DNA of 64,000 bases from Hordeum vulgare subsp. vulgare (Eukaryota; Streptophyta; Magnoliopsida; Poales; Poaceae), in contig NW_025422570.1 of NCBI RefSeq assembly GCF_904849725.1, forward strand, positions 1-64,000, given 5' to 3'. A model generated the notes under the pieces. It ran no database searches. It was not told where the DNA came from and worked only from the letters and a program-made list of their open reading frames with translations. The position numbers and the translations under genes are program-made. This document shows, in pieces, positions 1 to 11,699 of the stretch. How positions within the stretch are numbered: position 1 is the stretch's first letter; each line of letters opens with the position of its first letter.

Positions 1-622
1 TAATGGCGTATTTTTAGATAATGCGCCACTGAGGTGTTTATTTATGTGGGCCACTAAAATGCAATATGGTGCGTCACTACTATGAATATTAGGAATTATT
101 TTTTTTGCTTTTCTGATATTTGCAGAGGTTACAAAATACATTACAACACAGAATATAAACAGCACAACATATAAACAACAGATTTATCGAATACAATAAA
201 AGATTAGTCTCCGAATACAATTCATCATAGTGATACATATATAAGTGATGTAGAAGTAAGTTATACATATTCTATACAATAGTTTCATAAAATATCATGA
301 CATCATCTCGAAAATAGTGATACATAGTGATGTAGAAGTAATCATCATAGTCAATGAGACATCATATAACAAAAGTTGGTCACTAGTCATAACCACAACT
401 CCTCCTCATCATCATCGTCAACTCTAACACATTGTAGCACATCATCACATCATCTCGGAAATAGCTTAATAATCATCATAGTCATTACCGCCAATACTAT
501 TTAATATCATTTTCGTCAATGAGACATCATATAACAAAAGTTGGTCACTAGTCATAATCACAACTCCTCCTCCTCATCATCATCAACTCTAACACATTGT
601 AGCACATAATAACACATTGTAC

Positions 623-1839
623 CTAGGACCTACTCCTCTGCTTAGGTAGAATATCATAAAACAAGATAGACCCTGACTCTCCATTATGGAGAATGGAGAT
701 GATCTTGTCTCCAATTCTTGGCCTATGCACAATGTTGCTTCCGAGTAGCTCTCTACGATTGACCATACATTTTTTCCAATCTTTGATTGTCATGACTTCA
801 TCGGTTTTAGAAATCCGGTATGGACAGGAGTGATGCAGATACATAGGCTGACCTGGCCGTGCTGGTCGTATCATCATAACATCAACGCGACCTCTTGGTA
901 ACATCAGATGAGGCACACAATCTTGCGGGATTTTCTGTTGAAAAACATAGTATTAGCTTTGTAGCTAGCAATGTAGTTTAGTTTTACAAGAATTTATGCA
1001 AAATATGCATGGATGTCGTAATAGTAGAAAATCTTACCATGCAATCTCCATGCATGTTACCGTAGTTCACCACGTGCACTGGTGGCACATATTGACCATA
1101 ATGTTGGGGAGTTTGCTGATAGGTATTGTAATTCTCAAAATTATTGATAAATGCGACAAGAAGATGTTTCACCTTACAAGTTAATTCTGCTTCATCATTG
1201 TAGTAATAGGTTCTGCCTACCATTTTCCGTTCATTTTTTGAAGAATGAAAATAAGATATCAATGGAAATAAGTTGTCAACTATTTTTAAATAAAAAATAT
1301 AAATTACTTAATAAATGTGGTGGAGAAACTCACATAATGGTAGAACTGGAGGCGTACGCACATCGACGATATTACCTTCAATTTCATCTTCCGGACGAAT
1401 ATCAAAGGTGATAAGCATATTAGGCTCAAATGCATAAGCCTTGCATAGTGCTACCCAAGTTTTGCATTCAAAAAAGGAGTAGGTGTCTACATTGTACAAT
1501 TTTACGGCAAAAGTATAACCATGCTCGGTCCTCAAGTGAACTATCTTTACCTCCATATTTATTTCAGTACTGAAACCAATTTTATCCAACACATAATGTC
1601 TTGCATCGCAGGGGATATGCTAGTAGAATAGTAAAAAATAAAAATTATAAGTTGAAGCAAAAGAAGTCATGCTTAATTACGAATAAAGACTTGTCATTGT
1701 GACTTACTGTATCCACTTCGAAGTCCTCATCCAGCATGATGCTGAAGCGCCTATCATCAACTAGGTAAGGCGTGTCGCAAAGGCCGTGCTTATCTTGGCT
1801 GTATTCGCACATAACGAATTCCTCTTCGTCGTCGGACAT
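623..1839 (-). CDS. CACTA-borne split gene with B3-like motifs, U1 copy
   Basis: I reconstruct four exons on the minus strand: 1708-1839 (44 codons, starts MSDDEEEF), 1334-1619, about 1038-1252, and 623-934 (ends KQRSRS then stop), about 314 residues. Splice signals seen are donors GTAAGT (after 1708), GTGAGT (after 1334) and GTAAGA (after 1038), and acceptors CTAG before 1619 and CAACAG before 934. Reading frame is kept across all junctions, but the expected acceptor AG before exon 3 (1253-1254) reads TT, so splicing there may fail. Exon 2 (TWVALCKAYAFEPNMLITFDI) and exon 4 (DWKKCM...LLGSN...RIGDKII) resemble the W..F…L..GD…F pattern of plant B3 DNA-binding domains. That match is from memory and is an inference. 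It is a transposon passenger gene, probably not a host gene. Confidence 0.55.
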
Positions 1840-2979
1840 TTCCTAAAATAGAGAAAATTTGGGCATGACATTTACTAAAAAGTGGACATATGGAGCGTCT
1901 GAAATTTGCCGAAACGGAAATGAATCAACATTCTGACAAAACATAGGCCACTCGGATATAGCAACAATGAACAAGTACAAAAGATGCTGTAAAATAGAGA
2001 ATATTATGAACAACATCTCATGCCTAACCATATTGCAAAATTTCTTATACCAAAACATAGGCCACTCGGATATAGCAACATTATAAGTCTCTTAACCCCT
2101 AGATGCATTGGTAGACCCTCATACCAAAATTACTGATAAACACTACTACTATCTCCTATCCACATATATTACTTTAGATGGATTGAATAACCTTTGGACA
2201 AACTTTAGGTGAAAATATTACTATCTACTATAGAGATAGTAACTTAGACTAATAATTCTACGTAGTTGCACCATTCATCCATCCATCTAGCAAGCAACTA
2301 GCACCACTAATCCATCCATCAAGCAAATCATATACGGAGTACTACCTACCGTCAGCATACATCCATCTATCCACCATCCATGTGTGTAACTAGTAGTACA
2401 AACTATATTTACATTTCTGCCATATGAACACACCTATAATAAAATTATTTCTGCCATATCAACACAATACTATCAATACATCTATATGAAAATTTTGTCT
2501 GCCATTTCATCACAATACAATCAATACATCTATAGAACACATCATAGCAAATCAGAGGAGCTGCTCACAGGAGAAAACCACTTCCAAAAAATCAGAGTCG
2601 GGCCATGGGGAGGGGGGATGAGGGTGGGGCGCCGTTCGCCGGAGTGGGTCGCCGGAGGGGCCGGACCGGGCTAGGAGCTCGCGGCGAGGGAGGGGATGGA
2701 CCCGTAGGGAGGAAGGAGGCGTTGGGATCGGGCCGAGGGAGGGGTGGAGCCCGTGGAGAGGGAGGAGTCGTCGGGTTTGGGCGGAGGGAAAGATCGCCTG
2801 AGATGGCCTCGGCGGCCGCGGCGACGGCGGTGGGGGGCGAACCCTAGAAGCAGCGAGCGACAGAGGAGAGAGAGGAGCCTGGTCGAGTGCGTGAGGAGCC
2901 TGGGGTCGGGTCGAGTGTGGGAGGAGCCTGGGGTCGGGTCGGTGGCATTTTGCATGTAATAAGAGCAAAGATTGTTAGT
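1840..2979. other. Upstream part of CACTA passenger gene with GC-rich block (U1)
   Basis: 1840-2590 is AT-rich with ATCCATCC-type simple runs and no convincing exon. 2600-2960 is strongly GC-rich and G-skewed on the plus strand, and ends in three degenerate direct repeats of GAGGAGCCTGGGGTCGGG. The block could be the 5' UTR or promoter of the minus-strand passenger gene, since GC-rich gene starts are common in grasses. No TATA or splice evidence proves it. Long Pro/Arg-rich open frames here are composition artefacts. Equivalent blocks are 16424-17563, 31335-32474 and 44963-46103. Confidence 0.4.
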
Positions 2980-3451
2980 AGTGGCGCACCGTAGGTGTGG
3001 TGCGCCATTACTAGTTAAAACTAGTAACGGCGCACTTTCCCCTGGTTCACCACTGCTAAGTCTGGAAAGGGTGTGGGACGAGGACAAAAACTAGTAATGA
3101 GCACCGCACAACAGGTGCGTCATTAGTAATATGGCAAATAATGGTGCACCTATATGTGATGCGCCACTACAATATAGCAGTGGCGCATCACATACATGAT
3201 GCGTCATTAATGTCCATATTAGCTATAGCCGTTTTTCTAGTAGTGACATGATCACCAGCGACACTAGGGGAATGCAGTGTCTCGAGGGATGGCAAACTTC
3301 ATATATTGTCCGACGGAAGTTCCGGTGCAAGCACATGAGGCGAGTGTCAAAACCAGATTGCGAAGGGGCCAATGCATGTATGTTTATCTCTTAAGTTTCA
3401 ACTTTGAATGACATGTTTATTCTTATCCTGATGATTGCAGTGGGCCACCCG

Positions 3452-3839
3452 CACTAGTAGGAAATATCTTAGCAGTGGCCTGGCAATTTGGCCCTTAGTG
3501 GCCTGATTTAGAACCGCCACTGATTATGCGACAGGTAATGGCTACTGGTGGTGTGTGGGATCACACGCTACTGATAACAAGTTATTAGTTGTGTGCTTTC
3601 GTTTGCGCACGCCACTGATAAAACCAATTCTAGCGGCGTGACCGTACAATGCACGTCACAAATATCTATAGCATGCGAGTGGCGAGCCATTTATGTCATA
3701 CACCCTTGCAAGATATATGAAAAACAAAAGAAATCATGGACGACGATTTGGTTGTCCTCTTAAATCTCCACGATGATGCACGGGAGGGAATCGCTCGGGT
3801 CGACGCCAGATTCCCTCCGGCTGGCGCTGCCTACTAGTG
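3452..3839. mobile_element. Small CACTA-like MITE (U1), 388 bp
   Basis: Starts CACTAGTAGG and ends CCTACTAGTG, a perfect 10-bp terminal inverted repeat. The interior has short GTGGC/GCCAC motifs such as AGTGGCCTGG and GCCACTGA, like a CACTA subterminal region. The flanking trinucleotides (CCG and AGA) differ, so no target-site duplication supports the right boundary. Confidence 0.5.
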
Positions 3840-4138
3840 AGAGGGGTGTGACCCAAACCTCACGTCGCATAGCCGGGGACAAGTGCCATTTGCACATGCT
3901 TCGCTTGATTGCAGCGGTCCGTAATCTTGGATAACCCGACAAATAATCATATTTGAGAATACGAAATGAAGCAGCAGTAAGTGTTCCACTGACAATAAAA
4001 ATGTTCATTTATGCTTATGTAATCATATTTTTTGTTACTCCTTTACCCAATTTACCTAAGGGCATCCCATTTATGGTATTTAGTATAGCAGTTACTTGAT
4101 TTCCTAATTAATTGAAATCCTTGTTAGCACTCTTCTCC

Positions 4139-4760
4139 GTGACTATGATACACTGCATACAAGAAGTGTCTAGGTGCACCAAACTCGCGTAATTCTTCTA
4201 TGTTGCGGAACATGGTGGCCTGTTGGTAGAGAGGCACGTGAACATTTCATTAATGCACCATGTATACAATCTATAATGACAATTCATATCCCATGTTGCA
4301 TGTTCGTTTTTGCCATGGCTTATTATTTGTCTTGGCACTATGGATTGGTTTTATTTACTGAATACATGGATGTGTATGTTGTCATTCCAAGCCAATTTGT
4401 GTATGTTAACCTTACTTTTTTTTATCTTAGTATATATGCGACTTTCAATATTTATTGACTAATATAAGGTTATATTTGTACAAGTATAATATATTTTATG
4501 TGCCCATATATATTATAAAATCCTAACTAGGTGACTATGATACACTGCATACAAGAAGTGTCTAGGTGCACCAAACTCGCGTAATTCTTCTATGTTGTGG
4601 AACATGGTGGCCTGTTGGTAGAGAGGCACGTGAACATATGCACCAAACTCACCTTCCTTTTTTATCTTAGTATATATGTGACTTTCAATATTTATTGACT
4701 AATATAAGGTTATGTTTGTACAAGTATAATATATTTTATGTGTCCATATATATTAAAAAA
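4139..4760 (+). repeat. Local direct duplication inside the unit (U1)
   Basis: 4139-4518 and 4531-4760 are direct copies. They share GTGACTATGATACACTGCAT near their starts, and a TTTATCTTAGTATATATG stretch with its 90-bp continuation near their ends. The offset is 392 bp at the start and 240 bp at the end, so the second copy has lost 152 bp internally. It is present in every unit (about 18727-19348, 33619-34238, 46890-47512), so it predates the amplification. No gene is recognised in it. Confidence 0.8.
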
Positions 4761-5413
4761 TCCTATCAATTATCGTATAAATAGACGGGCACGGCAACGA
4801 GCCAGCAACCCTTGTTCCTTGCTCGCGCTTATGTGTATGCACGCTGCACCCAGACCAGTCAATCGGCTGGGTCTCTTCATATTGGACCTAGTCAATCGAT
4901 CACCATGCACGCGCGCCCCATGGTTGGACGCATGCACCCAAGAAGCCCATCCAATCCCTTCTCTTCTAGCTATGCCCATTCATGCAGCCAGGCACGCCTT
5001 TGATAGGTAGGGTGGTTTCGCCGGTTCGCCTGCGGACTTTGATAGTTTTGGCCGTTTTTCCTATATGAGGACAATTTTTTAGATGGGTTCTTTTTACCGT
5101 CCCGTCTGAGGCTATCACAAGAGGCCCGGCGGCGTCCGAGGTCACGGGTCCTGTGGAGCGGGGGACCGTCCCGGCTGGATCTAACTTGTCGCACTAGGGT
5201 TGCAGCGGCGGCGCTCCCACGGGCGAAGAAGACGAGCAATGCATCTTGTCGGCGAGGAGACTCGTCGGCGCAACAGATGGAGGACCAGAGCCTCAGCCGC
5301 CTTGCAAACTCATCTCCTGCTATCAAGCCAAGAGTCGTTGGTAGGACGGGATGCTAGTAGGGGGTCCTGGCAGAACCTGCTCCGGTTCGTCTAGGCTGAT
5401 CTGAGGGAGCGCA

Positions 5414-5453
5414 TGAGAGAGAGAGGGGAGGGAGGGAGGGAGAGAGAGAGAGA

Positions 5454-5485
<32 letters not shown>
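5414..5485. repeat. GA/GATA/GGGA compound microsatellite (U1)
   Basis: Runs of GA, GGGA, GA, GATA and GA again. Open frames rich in Ser-Leu on the minus strand here are translations of the repeat and not genes. Confidence 0.95.
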
Positions 5486-7440
5486 CTGACTGATGGGGCA
5501 GGGTCGGTTGACCCGAACCAGCCCACTTAAGTGGATGGACCCACTGTCAGAAGGGCAGAAGGGTAATTTGATAAATCTAGTTAAATTCAAATAACGTTCA
5601 AAACTTCAATGATTTGCTCACAAAATTCTACACACCCAAAAATAAATAAAAATATGCTACACACTCCTAAATTTATGAGCAATTTTAATATAACTTTTGT
5701 TTTGTGCTTAAAGAAAACTTTTCTTTCAATGAAAAATTCAAAGATCCTTAAGTGGAAATGACTTGAAATTATTTTTATTAAAATTAATTTCTTGAGGAAA
5801 ATATATGGGAAACTTTTTATAAAGGTCAATTATATGAACTACTTGAATTTCAAATCATAACAAGTTTATTCCTCATTATAAATGTTTATGAAACCCTAAT
5901 AATACACATTTACTTAGGAAAAATTCTCAAAAACACTTTTAACTCAAATTTTGGGGATTAAAAAAGGACATCTCATTATATGCATAATAGTATGAATTTG
6001 GATATTAAACATTGTCGTATCAGACAATGATGCTGATTTTCAGAACCCGAAGTTCGCGGGTCACTCAAAGATTTAGACTTCACTTTATCTCAGTCTCAAG
6101 GAAAGTTCATTCTTGCATATCAACTAAAGTATTTTACTACAGTACTTTTAAAAAACTTTATTTTATTTCTGCTTGATTGATTGGTTGGTGAAACGACAGA
6201 CTGATTGTTGTGGTGGAGGTCACATCCTACCGGAAAGTTAGGACTAATAACAATTGTTCCACGGCTTATAGAGCGCCGTATTTACGCGTCAACCAAAGGT
6301 TCTGGTATGGGCCGGAAGGGTCATAAGTATCTTCTTCCTTATAACATATTCCCGGATACGCTGCCTGGTTGGGTCATTGATACAACCAACGTGCGTGGGA
6401 ACGCCGTGAACTTTCCCCGACGGGTCCGATGAAGGTAGTGATGTCTCGGGTGGGGTGACAAAGATGGATTGGGGCCCACGTAGGCCAGGGATCTGATCTG
6501 TCACGACAAGGGCGAATGTGTGGGGTTGAAGAATACTCGGAATGTATCCAAGAATCTCAGACATGACAAACCACACTCTGGAGTGTGAAACTTGTATCAG
6601 GGGTAATGCTACTTTTGGGAAAGGTGGCGCACCTCTGCAGAGTGTATCAAATTGTGACAGTTACATCCGTGTTCCCGAAAGAAACTATGTTCGCGGTGGA
6701 AAAGGAACCTTAACTGATTCTCAAACCCGTGAGGGCTGACTAAACTTGTTGTGTGACCCTCGTTACTCAACCCATCCATTGACCCTTTGCTTAGATTTTG
6801 AGGAGGTCAACAATGATGTCAACGATCAGAGCACCGAAGGCCCCAGGAATTCTAGTACAAAGCGCCAGATCTATGCGCAGGAGTAGAAGGAGTCGACTAC
6901 ATCATCGCATACGGAACTGATGACAATAGAGAAGATGAATCAGAGGAGTAACTGAAAGTGAGAGTAGACTAGTATTACAAGGTAACCTAGTCGAGCAGCT
7001 CTAGTATCTAAATTGTTGGGCTATCATGTTTCTCAGTTAGCTTTTACAAGTGTTAGGTCAACTATCTCAAGTTGAGTACGTACCGTTTGATCTTTATTAG
7101 ATGTCTGAGGAAGAGGTTGAACAGTTTATGCACTTTTGGCTTGTAATATTAAGCGTTCTGTAATATTAGTGGACCGCAATATTTCTGTTGTACTACTCTG
7201 AGGGATGTAATATTTATGCAGAAGGACTTCCATGAGTGTTATGTCAATGAATTGTGCACTACGCATGCAGGGTTGTACGGGGTCACCGTGCCACCCCTCT
7301 TGTCGCCGACGAGACTGTCAGACGTGAGAGGAGAGGGGGACAGGGGCGGCGGCGCTAGGGAAGCCTTAGCTTGGTGGGGTGAGAGAGTACCCGTTTGTGA
7401 CTGACCCACTTCTGTCCAAATCATATGACCTATTTTTTGG
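5486..7440. other. Unrecognised repeat-like block (U1)
   Basis: 5560-6190 is AT-rich. 6190-7440 is mixed, with motifs such as TGTAATATTA repeated near 7140-7215. It looks like long-terminal-repeat or other transposon sequence, but I see no TG...CA boundaries, primer-binding site or polyprotein, and cannot name a family. Short open frames at 6205-6432 and 6542-6739 are conserved between units only because the DNA is nearly identical. Equivalents are 20116-22068, 34970-36920 and 48248-50200. Confidence 0.4.
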
Positions 7441-9300
7441 TTCTCAAGTAAAAGTGACCATTTATAGATTACTATTAGAACGCACGTGCGTTGCTACGGG
7501 CTACAATGTATGTAAATAAATTAAAAAATAAATAAATAAGGTCATCTTCAAGGTCGAGGTTTATTTCTCACTCGTACGTTCGAGCGTGTTCAGACATCAA
7601 ACAGGCACACTGTCTACAAACTCCGGGCTCCCTCAAATAGAGTCCATGTGTTAGCGAGAATGTGGTTGTCCAGACTATCCACAATGTTATCTCCAAACAT
7701 GCGATCCCGACTCAAAAACGTCACCCCATGACGCGCTCTTCCATTTTCATGCCGAATTCTCCCCTTGTCCCTCGGTTTCCCTCCATAGCAGGACAATTCT
7801 CATTGGAGCCCTCTTCTTTAAAATCGGATGACACCCATCTCACCTTCGTCATGGCTTCCTATTTCCTTCACACCCTAATTCCTCATGCATCGCCAAGGAG
7901 GAGTCCCCCACTAGCTATCCCGCTCTCCTTCCTAATCACCACCCCTAGTATTCATGTTGATATACCACCGGCATCAAAGAGGCCGAGGTTTGCACCGCCT
8001 ATGATGCCCGCGAACCAATAAGGAAGATCAGATGTCTCATGTGCCATTGTTACCGTGTCCTTTATTAACTCATGAAGCAAAACCGCTTGCTCATGCAATT
8101 TGCTCTACAACTTCGTTAAAATTGAATACTCCAATCGAGCCATCTGGAACAAATCGCACTACAGGATCAACACCGCAAATCATTACCGACAGAAACTTAT
8201 ACAACAAGCATCATTTGGTTAAAATAAAACACCACACCTAAAGAAAATGCCTACATAATAGATCATTTGACATATACACCTCCACCATCACTTACAGTCA
8301 TAGCCGCTCCGTACTACAATGACATCATGTGCAGCGTGTCCGTACTACGTTGATGACTCAGAATCTCCTTCACTGCGGTTATCTACACAATCGATTACTA
8401 CGCCGGTCTTCTTCAGGTAATGAACCTTGGTGTGGTCTTGCAGGAGATTGTGCCGACCCCAGCTTGTCATGTTCTTCTACTTTCAGTAGAGCATCATGTT
8501 TGAGCTAAGAATGAGGCCTTCAATCTGACCAAAGGAAATTCTCAAGTATGGTCAGGAGATAATACTTGTGGCACTAAAACTATGCTCTTGCGAGGAACTT
8601 TGGAAGTGCATATTTATCGAACTGATAAATGTTCTGCTACAGACCATAGCATAGATGCTACGTCTACTGCTCCCCTGAAATGGCATGAGATGATTGTGCC
8701 ATTTCGCATTACAGGAATATAAGCTGACTAACTGCTAGTGAGTAAGATATATGTAGCGCGTAGCAAACCCCCTACAATGTACATTCCTTCTTTTTTATAT
8801 CACACTACAAAAATAACAGTGCAAAATAAATAAAAATATGTAGCAAATTGGATGGCAGCCTGCAAATATTCTTGTAACTTAACAAGAAAGTATGTGACAT
8901 ATCACGTTATATATTTTCTTCAAGCAGATATGGACAAAGAACATGTTGTATATTGTCCCAAATCTTCCGGGCAGAGGGTATTGCCTTTCTGAAAAGTACT
9001 CAAGACCATATTTGTTCTGTCAAAGTAACTACTATTGACATGAATGAAGAGGTCATCAAAAATATGAATGAACGTCTTTGAAAATAAAATTTCATCAGAT
9101 AGTACATAAAGAAATATTGTTTTGAAATATACTCTGTTCTGGCTAGCATATGGTCTCCTCATGTTCATTGAGAGGTCACAAATCAGCGGTGAAAATATGT
9201 TGCATGAGAAAGGATAGTGCACGTTTTTTAAACGCTAAAAATACATCCCACCATGTGTTGGATGCTTTATTGAGGAGGTTGCACATGAGGAGAACATGAC
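7441..9300. other. Gene-poor block with unrecognised open frames (U1)
   Basis: Contains the perfect 10-bp palindrome CGCACGTGCG at 7481-7490, a 119-codon plus-strand frame at 7662-8021 followed by a 69-codon frame at 8032-8241, and a possible 27-bp GT...AG interval near 8418-8444, which is too short for a normal plant intron. A CACTACAA word at 8803 could be a decayed CACTA end. None of the translations matches a family I know. Units 1 and 4 have 11 extra bases near 8250 compared with U2 and U3. Treated as intergenic. Confidence 0.35.
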
Positions 9301-9780
9301 CGGCGACCAGCCTCGATCTCGCTCGGCCATGCAGGACATGTCGGCGTCGGCGTCGGGCGGGACGGGGCGATGCGTGAGGCCATGGCGACGGGGTTGGTGG
9401 GGGCGCGGCAGCACCTGGATGGCCGGGCCGAAGCGGAGGAGCGGCGGTAGGAAGGGGAGGCAGGGAAGGAAAGAGGTGGTGATTGGGGTGCGACGGCGAA
9501 GGACGTGCTTAGGTTTCATCCTGTTCTTTTTTTCTCCATCGGTTTTGTGGGGGGGGGGGGGGATGGAGTCAGAGGTGGGATAAAAAAAAGAACGAAGATA
9601 AGCCGGGAGCGGTAGCTACCAACTCCCCAATTAGGAATAGAGATACCAATCTCAAAAATCATTGTTACCAGTTCCTCGCGATCATATTAGCTTACACCGC
9701 TGATGTAAGTGGATTAAGCCCTAGGTGTCATAAGGATTGATTTTCAACATTTGAAAGACAAGATCGCCACTAAGACTTTT
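9301..9780. other. GC-rich gene-fragment-like block (U1, short form)
   Basis: GC-rich stretch around GGCGTCGGCGTCGGGCGGG, then a poly-G run at about 9549-9562. In U1 and U4 it is the short form: 337 bp present in U2 and U3 is missing at the 9342/9343 junction (52102/52103 in U4). Composition resembles a captured exon or a grass gene start, but no product is recognised. Confidence 0.35.
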
Positions 9781-9991
9781 TTTTCTTACAAGAACGTAAA
9801 AGCCTCCAGTGCCATGTTACAAAATGTTCAGCACCTCATAATTTTTTTTCCTTCAGCAAATCTCTTCACGGTGAAAATATTGTGTTCTCTTGGCAGCAAA
9901 AACCTCGCAAAGAAAGTCCAAATTAAATGTATAGCATCTAGCCTGTCCATGGACGAATCACCGTTTTTGGAAGTTCGACGTCTCCGTTTTC

Positions 9992-10440
9992 CTACGGACA
10001 GCTATAGTCAAGTAGCATGAAACATATATATACAAGATACTCCAAAATCGACAGATAATTTGGAACAGACGGACTAATAATTAAGTAATTCAACCGCTCA
10101 TCAGAAGAGATGACGTCGTCGTGGCACTGGGTGTCGGCATTGTTGGCGGCGTATGGTTGGCCCGTACCCGAGGCCTCGGCAACATCATCGTAGGCGCTGC
10201 ACTTCTTGGTGATGGTCTTATGATGCTTGGATGGTGGGGCAGTGGCACCCTTGTGCCCCACCTTGCGGCGGCGCTCCTCCTCCAGCCTTGGAGGAGTCTC
10301 CGAAGACTTCTGAACCAAATGGTACGTCTCCTCAAGCCTCCGATCGTCAGCTTCATAATCACTAAGACACAGTGTCCACGATGAATCGGATGTGGCCGAA
10401 TCAGTGTCCTCGACCGAATTGGATGACGAGCCGGGGGGAC
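9992..10440 (-). other. Unclassified acidic/Ser-rich open frame (U1)
   Basis: The minus strand has a frame reading ...EDTDSATSDSS...LSDYEADDRRLEETYHL... to a stop at 9992. It has a Ser/Asp-rich head and a charged middle (PPRLEEERRRK). In U1-U3 an upstream stop lies in frame and no good ATG is present. In U4 the diverged copy (52750-53244) opens with an ATG. Function unknown; possibly a transposon-carried or captured gene fragment. Confidence 0.3.
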
Positions 10441-10523
10441 GGCAATGACCGAGGAGTCGCGCTTGGCATTAGCATGTGGTAAGCAGTTGGGGATCCTGCT
10501 GGCCTATGCTGGACCATCTTATT

Positions 10524-10548
10524 GGGGGGGGGGGGGGGGGGGGGTGGG
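10524..10548 (+). repeat. Poly-G tract (U1)
   Basis: Run of about 20 G followed by TGGGGG. Lengths differ in every unit (about 25469 in U2, 40320 in U3, 53246 and 58327 in U4). Such runs are prone to replication slippage and to assembly error. Confidence 0.9.
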
Positions 10549-10847
10549 GGCGTTGCCTCCGCCGGTGAGGGAATGGACTCAGAATTTGGTATCTCATCGA
10601 CTTTTTGGACTTGTAGCGACGTAGCGCACGGCTCTGGCGGCGGCACTCGTACAAATAGGCAAGAGTGGAGAGGCGGGAAAGCAGCGAAACGGCGGGAAGA
10701 AGAAGCGGGAAGGTGGCGGAACGGCGGAAAAAGGAGGCAGGAAGACAGAACAATATAATGGCGGGAACATGAGGTGATCCTTGTTAATGATATTGTGAAG
10801 GCGTGAACGATATGGTCAAACTACGAAGACGGATAAGTTGAAATAAC

Positions 10848-10869
10848 CGTGTGCGATATTTCGCACACG
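10848..10869. repeat. Perfect 9-bp-arm palindrome CGTGTGCGA/TCGCACACG (U1)
   Basis: Arms CGTGTGCGA and TCGCACACG around TATT. A second CGTGTGCGATATT follows near 10889, and related ACGCACACGG / CCGTGTGTGATGG motifs occur to 11010. Clusters of this kind are typical of CACTA subterminal regions, and a CACTA transposase fragment lies 0.3 kb further on, so this may be the remnant of that element's end. In U3 one arm has a mismatch (CATGTGCGA). Confidence 0.5.
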
Positions 10870-11207
10870 ATTAGTTATGAAAAAAATCGTGTGCGATATT
10901 CTATACAAGGAACACGGCTGCAGAATTCGGTAACGGCTTTAAAGTTGTTGTGTAACCGACGTGCATGTCACAACGCACACGGAATGCTACATCCGTGTGT
11001 GATGGGAGGGTGTAATTCGTTTCTTATTATTGATAACAAGGGATAATATTGCAGATATAGTAAAGTCTACAAAAGCCAATTGAAAACATATGTGTATGGA
11101 GCTCAGAGAAGATTACTTGTAAATTATCGTGACAAATTATTTGTAACAATTACTTTAGGTGTAGGCTTGGCATCACTATCAGTCTGTGGTTCAATATTAT
11201 TATTGTG

Positions 11208-11351
11208 TACGTCCTTTTCATCTGTCTTAACACTATCCATTTTCTTATGAGGGATGTTGATGATGTTGCTAAAAAGAGCCTCGCCTACATTCTTTTCCAT
11301 GTGCATAACATAAACGTTACGGGGAAGTTTTAGGTCCTTGGAGTGGGGGAG
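11208..11351 (-). pseudogene. CACTA transposase (TNP2-type) fragment, U1
   Basis: Within a 150-codon minus-strand frame (11124-11576), residues 76-123 read LPHSKDLKLPRNVYVMHMEK followed by NVGEALFSNIINIPHKKMDSVKTDEKD. This resembles the stretch of plant En/Spm TNP2-type transposases around their MHIEKN...LLNIPGKTKDG segment. The match is from memory of the family. No catalytic domain is present, so it is a relic. It lies about 350 bp past the lectin stop codon in the same orientation, so a long lectin 3' UTR could run into it. Confidence 0.6.
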
Positions 11352-11699
11352 TGTAATGTTGATATGTTGATACCGTGCTAAAACTTTAGGATGTAAAAGC
11401 AACGGAGCAGATACATGTGTGTAAGGAAACGGGTGGTACAACTTTATTGCAAGCCATGGGCGCACATTATTACATGCACATACACAAACACACACATTAC
11501 CCTTGAAAGTAGGTAGATCGAGCTGCAGCCCGCAAAGTGGGACCCCATCGTCCTTATTCACCACGTACAAACACACACATAGCCAGCTAGCATAGCATGC
11601 AGCTGGGGTTTAATTGGAACGTACATACGTGCTAGGATCTGCAGGTACGTACGTGTGGGATCGATGGGATAGAGTAGAGCTGCTAGCAAGGTGGATGGT

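Larger units (their letters stand above)
1..3245. mobile_element. CACTA (En/Spm) element in U1, left end outside window
   Basis: The right terminus reads ...TTTTTCTAGTAGTG at 3245 and is followed by ACA, the target-site duplication seen at both ends of the complete U2 and U3 copies. Subterminal regions are packed with short inverted motifs (GTGGCGCAC, GTGCGCCAC), the usual binding-site arrays of CACTA elements; here they lie at 1-90 and about 2980-3200. The element carries a split minus-strand gene (623-1839) but no transposase I can recognise, so it looks non-autonomous. Confidence 0.85.

Noticed and set aside
2552..3087. Pro/Arg/Ser-rich minus-strand frames of 138-164 codons, and the plus-strand Gly/Arg-rich frame, in the GC-rich CACTA block
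   Set aside because: Open in several frames at once because of GC-rich, G-skewed composition; different units keep different frames, with no domain or splice support.
5323..5590. Ser-Leu repeat proteins on the minus strand (also in U2-U4)
   Set aside because: Direct translation of the GA/GATA microsatellite; length changes with the repeat.
5486..7440. A named LTR retrotransposon or solo LTR
   Set aside because: No TG/CA ends, target-site duplication, primer-binding site or polyprotein could be identified.
7662..8241. 119- and 69-codon plus-strand frames as a gene
   Set aside because: No recognisable motif, no promoter, separated by stops; conservation between units reflects recent duplication only.
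8418..8444. A 27-bp GT...AG intron joining two coding pieces near 8380-8510
   Set aside because: Far below normal plant intron size, and the joined translation matches no family I know.
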